64,000 nt of DNA from Paraburkholderia sp. BCC1884 (GTDB lineage Bacteria; Pseudomonadota; Gammaproteobacteria; Burkholderiales; Burkholderiaceae), in assembly GCF_900996225.1 (NCBI RefSeq), contig NZ_CAAJGL010000022.1, forward strand, positions 121,940-185,939, written 5' to 3'. Numbering within the stretch: the stretch's first letter is position 1; every line of letters begins with the position of its first letter. A model generated the notes under the pieces. It was not told the DNA's origin. It saw only the letters and a list, made by a program, of their open reading frames with translations, and searched no databases. A program made the position numbers and the translations under genes. Of the stretch, positions 46,875-56,714 are shown in pieces.

Positions 46875-49708
46875 GACAACGGGGCGAGGGTCGAGAGCAA
46901 CGCGCGCGCTTCGGTACGCGTAGCCGGATCGTTCGCCTCGATCACTTCGTTGATGAGCGCACGCGCGCCGGACAGGTCACCGAGTTCGATGTATTCGGCA
47001 GCGAGGTCGAGCTTGTTACGGGCGATGCGGCCGAGATCGGCCGTGGTGAACACCGGCAACGGCTGAGCCGGGCTCGGCGGCAACTCCAAATCGAAGTCGA
47101 GTTTCAGCGCGCCGAAGCCGGCCGCGCCAAAGCCGGCCGCGCCGAAGCGACCCGCACCGAGACCCGCGACAGCCGCGTGACCTGCGGTGCCGGCGTCGAT
47201 TTCGTCGGCGATGTGCGGGAAATCGTCGGGATCGTGCGGCGCGACAGCCTGTTGCGCCGTCGTTTCCGGCGATACAACCGGCTGCGTCGTCAGCGAGACG
47301 GGCGCGTGTACGTTGTCGGCGTCTGTTTCAATGCGCGGCGGCAAGGGCATGTCGAGGCTACCGAACGCGTCGACGGCGTCGCGCGGGAATTCGGTCGGCG
47401 CGGAGACGGCGGGTTCAGCTTGCGCGACGGGTATCGGCTCGGGCAGCGGAGTTATATCGGACGTGACCGTCGCAGCGTGGTGCGGCGGCTCGTGAGTCGG
47501 CTGATAAAACGGTTCGCCATGCGCGAGGTCCTGATGCTGCGGTTGATCCAGATGCGTCAAAGGCACCGCGGGCGCGGATGTGTCAGGGACCGGATGGGCC
47601 GACGCATCGGTGTACGGTTGAGCGAACGGTTCAGCCGCGCGCGGTTCGACGTGATGAGGCGTGAAATCGAGAACCGGCACGGGGGTGTGCGGATAGGTTT
47701 GCGACTCGGTCGACGGCTCTGACGGGACTTCGTCGTCCCATTGCAAAGAGTGCGAGGGGCCGGCTTCCGGGTCGGCTTCGTTGAGCGGTTCGAGCGACGT
47801 CAGCGGCAACGCCTCGGCGCCGAGCTCCGCTGCGGCGGCGAGGCTCGCAGCCGTGGTCGCACCGTCGAATTGCTCATGATGAGCCGTGGGAAGCGGTTCG
47901 ATCGCCGCGGGCGACTGTGTAGGCTCGATTGCCTCAAGCGCCGCCGGCCGCTCGTGCCAGACGTCTCCGTGTTGGGACGAGCCTGGTTCTTGTGCAGGCT
48001 CGGCCAAATGGCCAGCGGCCTCGCGTTCAGCTGCGGTGTTTTCGGCCGCCGCCCGCGTCGCCGCCAAGCGTTCCGCCTCGGCTTTGGCGGCTGCTTCATG
48101 TTCGGCATCAGCGTTTGCTGCGGCGTGACGGTCCGCTTCGGCTTTGGCTGCCACTTCATGTTCCGCCTCAGCCTTCGCTGCCGACTCTCGTTCCAGCTCA
48201 GCCTTCGCGGCCGCTTCCCGTTCGGCATCAGCGTTTGCTGCGGCGTGACGGTCCGCCTCGGCTTTGGCCGCCGCTTCCCGTTCCCGCTCAGCCTTCGCCG
48301 CCGCTTCCCGTTCCACCTCAGCCTTCGCTGCCGCCTCGCGACGAAGTTCAGCTTCGCGTTCCGCTGCTACACGCTCAGCCGACTCACGGGCCGCTGCTTC
48401 ACCTTCTGCGGCTTCACGTTCAGCCGCCGCTCGAGCTGCGGCATGCTGCACCGCGGCGTCATCATTCACCTGGTCCGATACCGACCGAACCGGGGTTTCA
48501 TCGTGCGACGGAGCGACGTTCTGCGAGTCTGCCAGGCGCGCGGATGCGGCTGCTTCGTCGCTAGCCAACGCTGCTTCATCCTCCGCATTCTGACGCCGAC
48601 GTCGCCGCATACGCAGTGCCGCCAGCAGCACGACCAGTGCCGCGCCCACCGCCGCCGCAATGCTCAACTCGTTCTGCGACAGGCCCGCGACAGTCGGCGA
48701 TGCCGCGACGGTCGCGCCGCCATGACCCGGCACGCTCGCCGCCGGGGACGCGCCAGCCATCGGCTGTGCGCCGTTGTTCGGCGCAGTACCGCTCGCCGCC
48801 GACGTGCCGCCGATGCCGTGCTTCTGCAACTCCATCAACACGCGGTTCTTCAGCGCAAGCAATTGCTGCAAGCTGGACACTTGCACGCGTGGCTGCGAAG
48901 CCGTCTGCGTACCAGCTGCCCCGGAGACAGGCGCCGACGCGCCGCCAACCGGCTCGCTGGCAGAAGGCTGAATCGATCCCGTCCATTCGTGCGTGCCGCT
49001 AGCCGGCGACGCAGCCGCTTGCGAGCCCGCCACGGGCGTTGACGCAGCCGCACCACCTCCGGCCGCGACCGAACTGGCTGAAGCCGCTGCGCCGGTCTCC
49101 GCAGCGCCGCTGGCCGCTCCGGATACGGCGGGCGTTGCCGGCGCTGCCGCGTGAGCCGCCGCACTGGCTGCACTGGCCGCCGAAGCCGCCGCCGCATTGA
49201 CTTGCGCGACGCCGCTGGCGGCACCCGTTGCAGCGACAGCCGCAGCCGCAGCGGTCGTCGTGGTGGCAGCCGGAGCCGCAGCCGCCGCCGAGGTCGCCGC
49301 CGGTGCCGAGGCAGCCGCCACGTCGGACGCAGGCGCGCCGGTCGCATCCAGCGCCGGCACCGTCAACACGGCGCCGAGACGCATCCGGCTCGGATCGTGG
49401 CTCATGAAAGCGCTCGGGTTCGCATCGAACAGCGCGCGTGAAGCGCGTGCGAGCGTCGCCCGATCGTGCGACTGGGTCACGGCGATCGCCACGTCGTTCA
49501 ACGACTGGCCGGGCCGCACCGTCACCTGACTACCGGCGGTGTACGAAGCGGACGCCGCATCCGGCGCGCTCGCGGCCGTGGCCGGCGCCGCCATCGCATT
49601 GCCGGCGCCCGTGGCAGCCAGCGCGAAAGCCAAAGCAACCGCTGCCGTCAGACGGTTCGCACCGTGTTGCGCGAACATCGCCCGAAGGGAAGTGAATCGA
49701 AGGTTCAT
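46871..49708 (-). CDS. fimV: FimV/HubP-like polar envelope protein
   Basis: 945 residues. The start at 49708 gives a signal peptide ending AMAAP at about residue 35. A LysM-like region ([16 protein letters not shown] to [11 protein letters not shown]) lies at about 45-115, then an Ala/Ser linker, one membrane helix at about 345-366 followed by RMRRRRRQ, and an Ala/Glu/Lys-rich tract at about 425-550. After a Pro-rich acidic region comes the C-terminal FimV domain, with [20 protein letters not shown] and [16 protein letters not shown]. FimV/HubP proteins bind peptidoglycan, localise to poles and recruit type IV pilus or chemotaxis machinery. The middle tract has a 120-base internal duplication. 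Confidence 0.88.
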   Translation of the reverse strand: MNLRFTSLRAMFAQHGANRLTAAVALAFALAATGAGNAMAAPATAASAPDAASASYTAGSQVTVRPGQSLNDVAIAVTQSHDRATLARASRALFDANPSAFMSHDPSRMRLGAVLTVPALDATGAPASDVAAASAPAATSAAAAAPAATTTTAAAAAVAATGAASGVAQVNAAAASAASAASAAAHAAAPATPAVSGAASGAAETGAAASASSVAAGGGAAASTPVAGSQAAASPASGTHEWTGSIQPSASEPVGGASAPVSGAAGTQTASQPRVQVSSLQQLLALKNRVLMELQKHGIGGTSAASGTAPNNGAQPMAGASPAASVPGHGGATVAASPTVAGLSQNELSIAAAVGAALVVLLAALRMRRRRRQNAEDEAALASDEAAASARLADSQNVAPSHDETPVRSVSDQVNDDAAVQHAAARAAAEREAAEGEAAARESAERVAAEREAELRREAAAKAEVEREAAAKAEREREAAAKAEADRHAAANADAEREAAAKAELERESAAKAEAEHEVAAKAEADRHAAANADAEHEAAAKAEAERLAATRAAAENTAAEREAAGHLAEPAQEPGSSQHGDVWHERPAALEAIEPTQSPAAIEPLPTAHHEQFDGATTAASLAAAAELGAEALPLTSLEPLNEADPEAGPSHSLQWDDEVPSEPSTESQTYPHTPVPVLDFTPHHVEPRAAEPFAQPYTDASAHPVPDTSAPAVPLTHLDQPQHQDLAHGEPFYQPTHEPPHHAATVTSDITPLPEPIPVAQAEPAVSAPTEFPRDAVDAFGSLDMPLPPRIETDADNVHAPVSLTTQPVVSPETTAQQAVAPHDPDDFPHIADEIDAGTAGHAAVAGLGAGRFGAAGFGAAGFGALKLDFDLELPPSPAQPLPVFTTADLGRIARNKLDLAAEYIELGDLSGARALINEVIEANDPATRTEARALLSTLAPLS
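48101..48340 (-). repeat. 120-bp tandem duplication in fimV
   Basis: A 36-base block starting TTCGGCATCAGCGTTTGC occurs identically at 48101 and again at 48221, with near-identical flanks, giving two copies of a 40-residue unit containing [15 protein letters not shown]. It sits within a longer region of degenerate 10-residue [14 protein letters not shown] repeats predicted to be helical or coiled coil. Confidence 0.8.
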
Positions 49709-49782
49709 CGGGACTCCAGGCGCGTTAGCACGCAGCCCTTTTTTGCGGTTGGAAAGAGACAAGATATTCGGAGCACACAATG

Positions 49783-49841
49783 AAAAAAGCGCCGCGCAAG
49801 CGCGACGCTTCTTGAGTTTTCTACGCGTCGTGAGCGCGTAG
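49783..49841 (-). terminator. asd terminator region
   Basis: After the asd stop the minus strand first forms CTACGCG/CGCGTAG (49821-49841), then an 11-bp stem AAGCGTCGCGC/GCGCGGCGCTT with one wobble (down to 49787), running into T6 at 49788-49783. The second is a normal Rho-independent terminator, so fimV has its own promoter. Confidence 0.82.
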
Positions 49842-49847
49842 TTTACT

Positions 49848-50969
49848 TTACTTGTCGAGCACAATGCGAAGCATACGACGCAGCGGTTCTGCCGCGCCCC
49901 ACAGCAGCTGATCGCCGACCGTGAACGCCGACAGATATTCACCGCCCATCGCCAGTTTGCGCACGCGGCCGACCGGCACCGTCAGCGTGCCCGTCACCAC
50001 CGCCGGGGACAGATCGCGCATCGACGCTTCGCGCTCGTTCGGCACGACCTTGACCCAGTCGTTGCCCGACGCGAGGATATCGTTCACTTCGTCCAGCGGC
50101 ACGTCCTTGTTCAGCTTGATGGTCAGCGCCTGCGAGTGGCAGCGCATGGCGCCGATCCGCACGCACAGACCGTCGACCGGAATCGAACCCGGCGTGCCCA
50201 TGGCGGGCTTGCCGAGAATCTTGTTGGTTTCGGCCCCGCCCTTCCATTCCTCTTTCGACATGCCGTTGCCGAGATCCTTATCGATCCACGGAATCAGCGA
50301 GCCGGCGAGCGGCACGCCGAAGTTGTCGGTCGGCATACGGTCGCTGTTCATGGCCGACAGCACGCGACGGTCGATATCCAGAATCGCCGACGACGGATCA
50401 GCCAGATCTTCTTTCGCCGCACCATAAAGCGTGCCCATCTGCTGCAGCAGCTCACGCATGTTTTGCGCGCCCGCGCCCGAAGCGGCCTGATACGTCATGG
50501 CCGTCATCCAGTCGACGAGATTTTCGCGGAACAGACCGCCGAGCGCCATCAGCATCAGGCTGACCGTGCAGTTGCCGCCGATGAAATTCTTCTGGCCCTT
50601 GACCAGCGCGTTCTTGATCACGTCGAGGTTGACCGGATCGAGAATGATGACCGCGTCGTCCTTCATGCGCAGCGATGAAGCCGCGTCGATCCAGTAACCG
50701 TTCCAACCCGCTGCGCGCAGCTTCGGGAACACGTCGTTCGTGTAGTCACCGCCCTGGCAGGAGATGATCACTTCGCACCTCTTCAGGTCTTCGATGCTTG
50801 TCGCATCTTTGAGCTTGGTCTCGTTTTTGGCGAACGACGGCGCGTTGCCGCCCGCGTTGCTGGTGCTGAAAAACACCGGTTCGATCAAGTCGAAATCGCC
50901 TTCCTGCTGCATACGTTGCATCAGGACGCTGCCGACCATACCGCGCCAACCTACGAGACCTACGTTCAT
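49848..50969 (-). CDS. asd: Aspartate-semialdehyde dehydrogenase
   Basis: 373 residues. The NADP loop [17 protein letters not shown] is at the N-terminus; the catalytic cysteine is C134 in [12 protein letters not shown]; the substrate His region [12 protein letters not shown] is present. It reduces aspartyl phosphate to aspartate semialdehyde, the branch point to lysine, threonine, methionine and isoleucine. The start at 50969 is the standard N-terminus. The leader upstream carries a Thr/Ile/Lys-rich peptide and competing hairpins, suggesting attenuation by the pathway end products. Confidence 0.97.
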   Translation of the reverse strand: MNVGLVGWRGMVGSVLMQRMQQEGDFDLIEPVFFSTSNAGGNAPSFAKNETKLKDATSIEDLKRCEVIISCQGGDYTNDVFPKLRAAGWNGYWIDAASSLRMKDDAVIILDPVNLDVIKNALVKGQKNFIGGNCTVSLMLMALGGLFRENLVDWMTAMTYQAASGAGAQNMRELLQQMGTLYGAAKEDLADPSSAILDIDRRVLSAMNSDRMPTDNFGVPLAGSLIPWIDKDLGNGMSKEEWKGGAETNKILGKPAMGTPGSIPVDGLCVRIGAMRCHSQALTIKLNKDVPLDEVNDILASGNDWVKVVPNEREASMRDLSPAVVTGTLTVPVGRVRKLAMGGEYLSAFTVGDQLLWGAAEPLRRMLRIVLDK

Positions 50970-50993
50970 GACTTCATACCCTTCGAGTGGAAA

Positions 50994-51042
50994 CTTCCCC
51001 GCATCTTTGCCCGCAGTGACCGCGCGGGGAAGATGAGCGGGC
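50994..51042 (-). promoter_or_regulatory. Attenuator hairpins in the asd leader
   Basis: On the minus strand the terminator-type stem is CTTCCCCGC (51032-51024) with GCGGGGAAG (51002-50994), followed by TTT. An alternative stem is GCCCGC (51042-51037) with GCGGGC (51014-51009); its loop contains the whole 5' arm of the first stem, so the two cannot form together. The alternative stem begins 11 bases after the stop of the leader peptide. The T run is short, which weakens it as an intrinsic terminator. Confidence 0.6.
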
Positions 51043-51053
51043 ACGACGGACGA

Positions 51054-51173
51054 TCAGCGTTTCGTGATCGTTTTCGGGGTAATCGTTTTGGTGGTGGTAA
51101 TGGCGAGCTCAACCACACGGGCCGTTTTGCCGTGCAGTTTCGAAATCGAGGAGATTTGAGCCAGTTGTGCCAT
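51054..51173 (-). CDS. Thr/Ile/Lys-rich leader peptide of asd
   Basis: A 39-codon open frame starting ATG at 51173 and ending TGA, 84 bases before asd. Its last 15 residues are ITTTKTITPKTITKR: seven Thr, three Ile and three Lys. These are three of the amino acids made from the Asd product. This composition recalls the E. coli thr operon leader peptide. No Shine-Dalgarno sequence precedes the ATG. TATATT at 51185-51180 would place transcription start at or near the ATG, so translation may be leaderless; an internal GTG at codon 20 is another possible start. Existence as a translated peptide is inference from composition and from the hairpins that follow. Confidence 0.55.
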   Translation of the reverse strand: MAQLAQISSISKLHGKTARVVELAITTTKTITPKTITKR

Positions 51174-51240
51174 CGCTACAATATACACGAAAACCGGAAT
51201 CTAACGACGTCAATGTCCGCCGTGATCGTCCGTATTACGC

Positions 51241-51270
51241 GTGAATTGGCCTATTTAAAGGCCAATTCAC
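51241..51270. repeat. 11-bp perfect hairpin between leuB and the asd leader
   Basis: GTGAATTGGCC (51241-51251) and GGCCAATTCAC (51260-51270) flank an eight-base AT loop. A GTTTT run follows on the plus strand; on the gene strand no T run follows. It may end or stabilise the leuB message. AAAGGCC motifs recur just beside it. Confidence 0.7.
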
Positions 51271-51320
51271 GTTTTAAAGGCCGTTTGAAGACCTGACTAC
51301 CGCTTGGCCCGCGCGCGTTT

Positions 51321-52388
51321 TTACAGCGCTGCGACGACTGCGTCGCCCATCGCCACGGTACCGACCTGCTTGCAACCCGGCGTCAGGATATCGCCCGTGC
51401 GAAGGCCTTGTTCAAGCACCTTTTTCACTGCGGTCTCGATGCGGTCCGCCTGCTCCGCCTTGTTCAGCGAATAGCGCAACATCATCGCGGCCGAGAGGAT
51501 GGTGGCCAGCGGATTCGCCACGCCCTTGCCGGCGATGTCCGGTGCGGAACCGTGCGACGGCTCGTACAAGCCCTTGTTGTTCTTGTCGAGCGAAGCCGAC
51601 GGCAACATGCCGATCGAGCCCGTGAGCATGGCCGCTTCGTCGGACAGAATGTCGCCGAACATGTTGCCGGTGACGACCACGTCGAATGCCTTCGGCGCCT
51701 TCACCAACTGCATGGCCGCATTGTCGACGTACATGTGCGACAACTCGACGTCCGCGTATTCCTTCGACACGTCGATCATCACGTCGCGCCAGAATTGCGA
51801 CGTTTCGAGCACGTTGGCCTTGTCCACGCTAGTCAGCTTTTTCTGACGCTTTTGCGCGGCCTGAAACGCGACGTGCGCGATGCGGCGCACCTCGGGTTCC
51901 GAATAACGCATCGTGTCAAAGCCCTCTTTCGCGCCGGCGAACAGACCGTCCGGTGCTTCACGCACGCCGCGCGGCGCGCCGAAGTAAATGTCGCCGTTCA
52001 ATTCGCGCACGATCAGGATGTCGAGACCGGAAACGATCTCTTCCTTCAACGACGAAGCGCCGGTGAGTTGCGGATAGCAGATCGCCGGACGGAAGTTGGC
52101 GAACAGTTGCAGGTGCTTGCGCAGACCGAGAATCGCCTGCTCGGGACGCAGCGCGCGCTCCAGGCTGTCGTACTTCCAGTCGCCGACAGCGCCGAACAGG
52201 ATCGCGTCGGCTTCCTTCGCCAGCGCGAGCGTCGAGTCGGGCAGCGGGTGACCCTTTGCTTCGTAGCCCGCGCCGCCAACCGGCGCTTCTTCGAGCTCGA
52301 ACTTTTCGCCGAGCACGTTCAGGACCTTGAGGGCTTCCTTGACGATTTCGGGACCGATGCCGTCGCCCGGCAAGACTGCGATCTTCAT
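51321..52388 (-). CDS. leuB: 3-isopropylmalate dehydrogenase
   Basis: 355 residues. The N-terminus [20 protein letters not shown], the substrate-binding [24 protein letters not shown] and the metal and NAD motifs [15 protein letters not shown] and [18 protein letters not shown] are all present. It oxidatively decarboxylates 3-isopropylmalate in leucine synthesis. It follows leuD in the same direction, forming leuC-ecn-leuD-leuB. Confidence 0.97.
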   Translation of the reverse strand: MKIAVLPGDGIGPEIVKEALKVLNVLGEKFELEEAPVGGAGYEAKGHPLPDSTLALAKEADAILFGAVGDWKYDSLERALRPEQAILGLRKHLQLFANFRPAICYPQLTGASSLKEEIVSGLDILIVRELNGDIYFGAPRGVREAPDGLFAGAKEGFDTMRYSEPEVRRIAHVAFQAAQKRQKKLTSVDKANVLETSQFWRDVMIDVSKEYADVELSHMYVDNAAMQLVKAPKAFDVVVTGNMFGDILSDEAAMLTGSIGMLPSASLDKNNKGLYEPSHGSAPDIAGKGVANPLATILSAAMMLRYSLNKAEQADRIETAVKKVLEQGLRTGDILTPGCKQVGTVAMGDAVVAAL

Positions 52389-52460
52389 GCGAATTCCTTG
52401 GTGTTTTCTTCGAGACCTTTCAAGCGGGAAACAGCCAGCGAGCCTTCAGCCCGCCAGCCT

Positions 52461-53114
52461 TTATCCGACGATGCGGTGAGCCAGCCAAGGCTGCTTCGCG
52501 ATCCGCTCGGCTTCGAACTGGCGAATCTTGTCGGCGTGACGCAGCGTGAGAGCGACGTCGTCGAAACCGTTCAGCAGGCAGTACTTGCGGAACGCGGCGA
52601 CGTCGAACGGATACTCCGTACCGCCATCCGACGTGCGCACGACTTGTGCGTCCAGGTCGACGGTCAGCTGGAAGCCGTTGAACGCGTACGTTTCGTTGAA
52701 CAGGTGCTCGACTTGCTGTTCGGTCAGCGGAATCGGCAGCAGGCCGTTCTTGAAGCAGTTGTTATAGAAAATGTCGGCGAAGCTTGGCGCGATGATCGCG
52801 CGGAAACCGTATTGCTGCAGCGCCCACGGCGCGTGCTCACGCGAGCTGCCGCAACCGAAGTTCTCGCGCGCCAGCAGCACCGAAGCGCCCTGATAACGCG
52901 GCTGGTTCAGCACGAAATCCGGATTCAGCGGACGCTTCGAATTGTCCTGACCCGGCTCGCCGTGGTCGAGATAACGCCATTCGTCGAACGCATTCGGACC
53001 GAAGCCCGTGCGCTTGATCGACTTCAGGAATTGCTTCGGAATGATCGCGTCCGTGTCGACGTTTGCGCGATCGAGCGGCGCCACGACGCCGGTGTGTACG
53101 ATGAATTTATCCAT
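52461..53114 (-). CDS. leuD: 3-isopropylmalate dehydratase small subunit
   Basis: 217 residues. [22 protein letters not shown] gives the standard start at 53114. The active-site loop [21 protein letters not shown] and [14 protein letters not shown] are typical. With LeuC it isomerises 2-isopropylmalate. It is separated from leuC by a small entericidin-type lipoprotein gene. Confidence 0.97.
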   Translation of the reverse strand: MDKFIVHTGVVAPLDRANVDTDAIIPKQFLKSIKRTGFGPNAFDEWRYLDHGEPGQDNSKRPLNPDFVLNQPRYQGASVLLARENFGCGSSREHAPWALQQYGFRAIIAPSFADIFYNNCFKNGLLPIPLTEQQVEHLFNETYAFNGFQLTVDLDAQVVRTSDGGTEYPFDVAAFRKYCLLNGFDDVALTLRHADKIRQFEAERIAKQPWLAHRIVG

Positions 53115-53200
53115 GACGCTTGAGCCTGTTTCAAGACCGGGCGATGCGCGTGACGGCCGGAAAGCCGTCCGGCGCAGCGCCGGCAAAAATCAAAAACCGC

Positions 53201-53359
53201 TTATTTATCAGCGTGATTGCTGATCGAATTGCCGAGGTGCGACATGTCCTCGCCGAATCCGTGCACCGTGTTGCAGCCGGCCAGACCGAGCAATAGCCCA
53301 GCCAGGGTACCGAGCGCGAAGCGGCGCAATAGAGTGGTGCGATTCATGTTCTTCATCAT
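53201..53359 (-). CDS. Entericidin A/B family lipoprotein
   Basis: A 52-residue lipoprotein: a short basic start, a hydrophobic segment, and the lipobox LAGC, then NTVHGFGEDMSHLGNSISNHA, the family pattern of entericidins. The start is at 53359 (an adjacent ATG follows at 53356). The mature peptide is about 23 residues. E. coli EcnA/EcnB form a toxin/antidote pair of membrane lipoproteins linked to stationary-phase lysis; a single copy here may have a different role. It lies between leuC and leuD in the same direction, six bases after leuC. Confidence 0.85.
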   Translation of the reverse strand: MMKNMNRTTLLRRFALGTLAGLLLGLAGCNTVHGFGEDMSHLGNSISNHADK

Positions 53360-53365
53360 GCGGGT

Positions 53366-54775
53366 TTATCCAAGCTTGCGAATATCGACGAAATGCCCTT
53401 CGATGGCCGCAGCCGCAGCCATCGCGGGGCTCACGAGGTGGGTACGGCCACCGGCGCCCTGACGACCTTCGAAATTACGATTCGACGTAGACGCGCAACG
53501 CTCGCCCGGATCGAGCCGGTCGGCGTTCATCGCGAGACACATCGAGCAACCGGGTTCACGCCATTCAAAACCGGCATCGGTAAAGACCTTGTCGAGTCCC
53601 TCACGTTCCGCCTGCGCCTTCACCAGACCCGAACCCGGCACAACCATGGCCAGACGGATAGTCGATGCGACGCGGCGACCCAGCTTCTTCACGACGTAAG
53701 CCGCGGCGCGAATGTCTTCAATGCGCGCGTTGGTGCACGACCCGATGAAGATTTTATCCGGCTTGATCGACTCGATCGGCGCATTGGGTTCGAGCGCCAT
53801 GTACTTCAGCGCGCGTTCCATCGCATCGCGCTTGACCGGATCTTTCTCGCGTTCCGGATCCGGCACGCGACCGTCCACCGCCGTGACCATTTCCGGCGAC
53901 GTGCCCCACGTGACTTGCGGCACGATTTCCGCAGCGTTCAACTCGACCACGCGATCGAATTGCGCACCGTCGTCCGACTTGAACTGCTTCCAGTATTCGA
54001 CCGCGTGATCCCACTCCACGCCTTCCGGCGAGTACGGGCGACCCTTCAGGTATTCGATCGTGGTGTCGTCGACGGCGACCATGCCGGCGCGCGCGCCCGC
54101 TTCGATCGCCATGTTGCAGACCGTCATACGGCCTTCCATGGACAACGAACGAATCGTCGAGCCGCCGAATTCGATCGCGTAGCCGGTGCCGCCCGCCGTA
54201 CCGATCTTGCCGATGATGGCGAGCACGATGTCTTTCGCGGTACAACCGCGCGGCAGCGGGCCTTCGACCTTCACCAGCATGTTCTTGCTCTTCTTCTGCA
54301 AGAGCGTTTGCGTGGCCAGCACGTGCTCGACTTCCGACGTACCGATGCCGTGCGCGAGCGCGCCGAAGGCGCCGTGCGTGGACGTGTGCGAGTCGCCGCA
54401 GACGATCGTCATGCCCGGCAACGTAGCGCCCTGCTCCGGCCCGATGATGTGCACGATGCCCTGGCGCAGGTCGTTCATCTTGAACTGCGTGATGCCGTAG
54501 GCGTCGCAGTTCGAATCGAGCGTATCGACTTGCAGCTTCGAGACCGGATCGGCGATGCCGTGGCTGCGGTCCGTGGTCGGCACGTTGTGGTCGGAGACCG
54601 CCAGGTTCGCGCTGATGCGCCACACCGGACGCTTAGCCAGCTTCAGGCCTTCGAACGCCTGCGGGCTGGTGACTTCGTGCAGCAGGTGACGGTCGATATA
54701 AAGAATCGTCGTACCGTCGTCTTCCGTGTGGACCACGTGCGTGTTCCACAATTTGTCGTAGAGAGTCTGTGCCAT
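53366..54775 (-). CDS. leuC: 3-isopropylmalate dehydratase large subunit
   Basis: 469 residues of the aconitase superfamily. [4Fe-4S] cysteines appear in [12 protein letters not shown] and in GCSMCLAMN, with [30 protein letters not shown] earlier. It works with LeuD in leucine synthesis. First gene of the leu cluster, with an extended -10 promoter about 45 bases upstream. Confidence 0.97.
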   Translation of the reverse strand: MAQTLYDKLWNTHVVHTEDDGTTILYIDRHLLHEVTSPQAFEGLKLAKRPVWRISANLAVSDHNVPTTDRSHGIADPVSKLQVDTLDSNCDAYGITQFKMNDLRQGIVHIIGPEQGATLPGMTIVCGDSHTSTHGAFGALAHGIGTSEVEHVLATQTLLQKKSKNMLVKVEGPLPRGCTAKDIVLAIIGKIGTAGGTGYAIEFGGSTIRSLSMEGRMTVCNMAIEAGARAGMVAVDDTTIEYLKGRPYSPEGVEWDHAVEYWKQFKSDDGAQFDRVVELNAAEIVPQVTWGTSPEMVTAVDGRVPDPEREKDPVKRDAMERALKYMALEPNAPIESIKPDKIFIGSCTNARIEDIRAAAYVVKKLGRRVASTIRLAMVVPGSGLVKAQAEREGLDKVFTDAGFEWREPGCSMCLAMNADRLDPGERCASTSNRNFEGRQGAGGRTHLVSPAMAAAAAIEGHFVDIRKLG

Positions 54776-54819
54776 GGTATGCGAGGGTAGTATTGACTGC
54801 GGGCTGACCGTGTCGGTCG

Positions 54820-54828
54820 ATTATGCCA
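54820..54828 (-). promoter_or_regulatory. Extended -10 promoter of leuC
   Basis: TGGCATAAT on the minus strand (54828-54820) fits an extended -10 element, 45 bases before the leuC start. No convincing -35 was found, which is normal for extended -10 promoters. Confidence 0.45.
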
Positions 54829-54897
54829 CGCAGAACTCCGCTTTGGGCCGCTCATCCATCGAAAAAACCGATAAAAAACAGGGAGTTGGGTGGTAGT

Positions 54898-54915
54898 GCC
54901 GATACCTGTATCGGC
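54898..54915. promoter_or_regulatory. Palindrome upstream of leuC promoter
   Basis: GCCGATAC-CT-GTATCGGC is perfect over eight-base arms and lies 70 bases upstream of the proposed leuC -10. ATAC-N2-GTAT cores resemble LysR-type sites, so it may bind a leucine regulator. It is in the otherwise featureless 210-base gap between leuC and the gltA terminator. Confidence 0.4.
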
Positions 54916-54985
54916 GTTACCCGGCAACGGCGGCGTCGTTTGCGAGACGCTGCTGAGCCCGCCAATCGATGATGCGCCGCAAAGC

Positions 54986-55021
54986 AAAACGCCCCAACGG
55001 CGAACCCGTTGGGGCGTTTTT
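54986..55021. terminator. Bidirectional terminator after gltA
   Basis: AAAACGCCCCAACGG (54986-55000) pairs perfectly with CCGTTGGGGCGTTTT (55006-55020), 47 bases beyond the gltA stop. A/T runs on both sides allow termination in either direction, chiefly of gltA. Confidence 0.9.
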
Positions 55022-55066
55022 CAACAACCTGCTTCCGCGCTATGAGCTACGCAGATTCAAACCCGA

Positions 55067-56368
55067 TCAACGTTGCGAGATCGGCTTGGCTTCACGCTCC
55101 GTGTCGCCAACGAACAGCTGACGCGGACGGCCAATCTTCTGTTCCGGATCGGCGATCATTTCGTTCCACTGTGCAATCCAGCCGACCGTACGTGCCATCG
55201 CGAAGATACACGTGAACATCGACGTCGGAATGCCCAGTGCGCGCTGCACGATGCCCGAGTAGAAGTCGACGTTCGGGTACAGCTTGCGCGACACGAAGTA
55301 CTCGTCTTCCAGCGCGATCTTTTCCAGTGCCATCGCGAGCTTGAACAGCGGGTCGTCATGCAGACCCAGCTCTTCCAGCACTTCGTGGCAGGTTTCGCGC
55401 ATCAGCTTCGCACGCGGATCGTAGTTCTTGTACACGCGGTGACCGAAGCCCATCAGCTTCACGCCCGAATTCTTGTCCTTCACCTGCTTGATGAACTCAG
55501 GAATGTTGTCGACCGAGCCGATTTCTTCCAGCATGTTCAGTGCGGCTTCGTTCGCACCACCGTGCGCCGGGCCCCACAAACAGGCGATACCGGCCGCGAT
55601 ACACGCAAACGGATTTGCACCCGACGAACCCGCCAGACGCACCGTCGAGGTCGACGCATTCTGTTCGTGATCCGCGTGCAGGATAAGAATCCGGTCCAGC
55701 GCGCGCACCAGCACGTCGTTGACCTTGTACTCTTCGCACGGGTTCGAGAACATCATGTGCATGAAGTTCGCGCTGTACGACAGATCGTTCTTCGGGTACG
55801 CAAACGGCTGACCGATGCTGTACTTGTACGCCATCGCGACCAGCGTCGGCAGCTTCGCGATCATGCGAATCGCCGACACTTCACGGTGACGCGGATTGCT
55901 GATGTCGAGCGAGTCGTGATAGAACGCCGACAGCGCGCCGACTGCGGCGACCAGAATCGCCATCGGATGCGCGTCGCGACGGAAACCACGGAAGAAGAAG
56001 TGCATTTGCTCATGCACCATCGTGTGGTTCGTGACCGTCTTCACGAATTCGTCTTTCTGCTGCTGGTTCGGCAGTTCGCCCTTCAGCAACAGATAGCAGG
56101 TTTCGAGGAAGTCAGCGTTTTGCGCGAGGTTGTCGATCGGGTAGCCGCGATACAGCAGCTCGCCCTTGTCGCCGTCGATGTAGGTGATGGCCGAATTGCA
56201 CGCCGCCGTCGACATAAAGCCCGGGTCGTACGTGAATTTGCCGGTCTGGCCGTACAGTTTGCGGATGTCGATCACGTCCGGGCCGAGAGTGCCCTTGTAA
56301 ATCGGCATTTCAACGCTCGGCGAATTGTCGCTGAACGATAGCGTGGCTTTAACATCTGACGGGGTCAT
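55067..56368 (-). CDS. gltA: Citrate synthase (type II)
   Basis: 433 residues. The catalytic motifs are [36 protein letters not shown] and [15 protein letters not shown], with the Asp-containing [13 protein letters not shown] downstream. It condenses oxaloacetate with acetyl-CoA. Length and N-terminal domain match the NADH-sensitive hexameric type II enzymes. It is downstream of sdhE in the same direction. Confidence 0.97.
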   Translation of the reverse strand: MTPSDVKATLSFSDNSPSVEMPIYKGTLGPDVIDIRKLYGQTGKFTYDPGFMSTAACNSAITYIDGDKGELLYRGYPIDNLAQNADFLETCYLLLKGELPNQQQKDEFVKTVTNHTMVHEQMHFFFRGFRRDAHPMAILVAAVGALSAFYHDSLDISNPRHREVSAIRMIAKLPTLVAMAYKYSIGQPFAYPKNDLSYSANFMHMMFSNPCEEYKVNDVLVRALDRILILHADHEQNASTSTVRLAGSSGANPFACIAAGIACLWGPAHGGANEAALNMLEEIGSVDNIPEFIKQVKDKNSGVKLMGFGHRVYKNYDPRAKLMRETCHEVLEELGLHDDPLFKLAMALEKIALEDEYFVSRKLYPNVDFYSGIVQRALGIPTSMFTCIFAMARTVGWIAQWNEMIADPEQKIGRPRQLFVGDTEREAKPISQR

Positions 56369-56440
56369 AGCACATCCTCAATCGAAGTATGGAAACGGGG
56401 TTTCGATAATTGCACGCCTGGGACTACGGACTCGCGGCGC

Positions 56441-56713
56441 TCAAGCGTTGCGCAGCAGCTCCAGCACCCGAATCACATCCGGGTCGGCAAGCTCGCCTTC
56501 CGGTTCCTTGCGTGCCAGCAGCAAGTCCATCAGGTCGTTATCGCTCAGCTCGAGCAGGCGCGTGAGTGCGCCCACATCTGCATCGCTGAGGTCATGCTCA
56601 TATCGGCCGAAAAAACGTTCAAAGATCAGATCGTTTTCCAGCAGGCCCCGCCGGGCGCGCCAGCGAAGGCGCGCCCGGCGGAGAGGGTCGGACTGATGCG
56701 GTGTTTCGTCCAT
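56441..56713 (-). CDS. sdhE: SDH assembly factor (FAD assembly factor) SdhE
   Basis: 90 residues with the defining RGxxE motif (R22-E26 in RRGLLENDLIFERFF) and a helical bundle pattern. SdhE promotes covalent attachment of FAD to SdhA. It starts two bases after the sdhB stop, at the end of the sdh operon. Confidence 0.94.
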   Translation of the reverse strand: MDETPHQSDPLRRARLRWRARRGLLENDLIFERFFGRYEHDLSDADVGALTRLLELSDNDLMDLLLARKEPEGELADPDVIRVLELLRNA

Positions 56714-56714
56714 C

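Noticed and set aside
48060..48440. Repeated units resembling a CRISPR or intergenic repeat array
   Set aside because: The repeats are in frame within fimV, degenerate, and lack unique spacers; they encode Ala/Glu/Lys helices.
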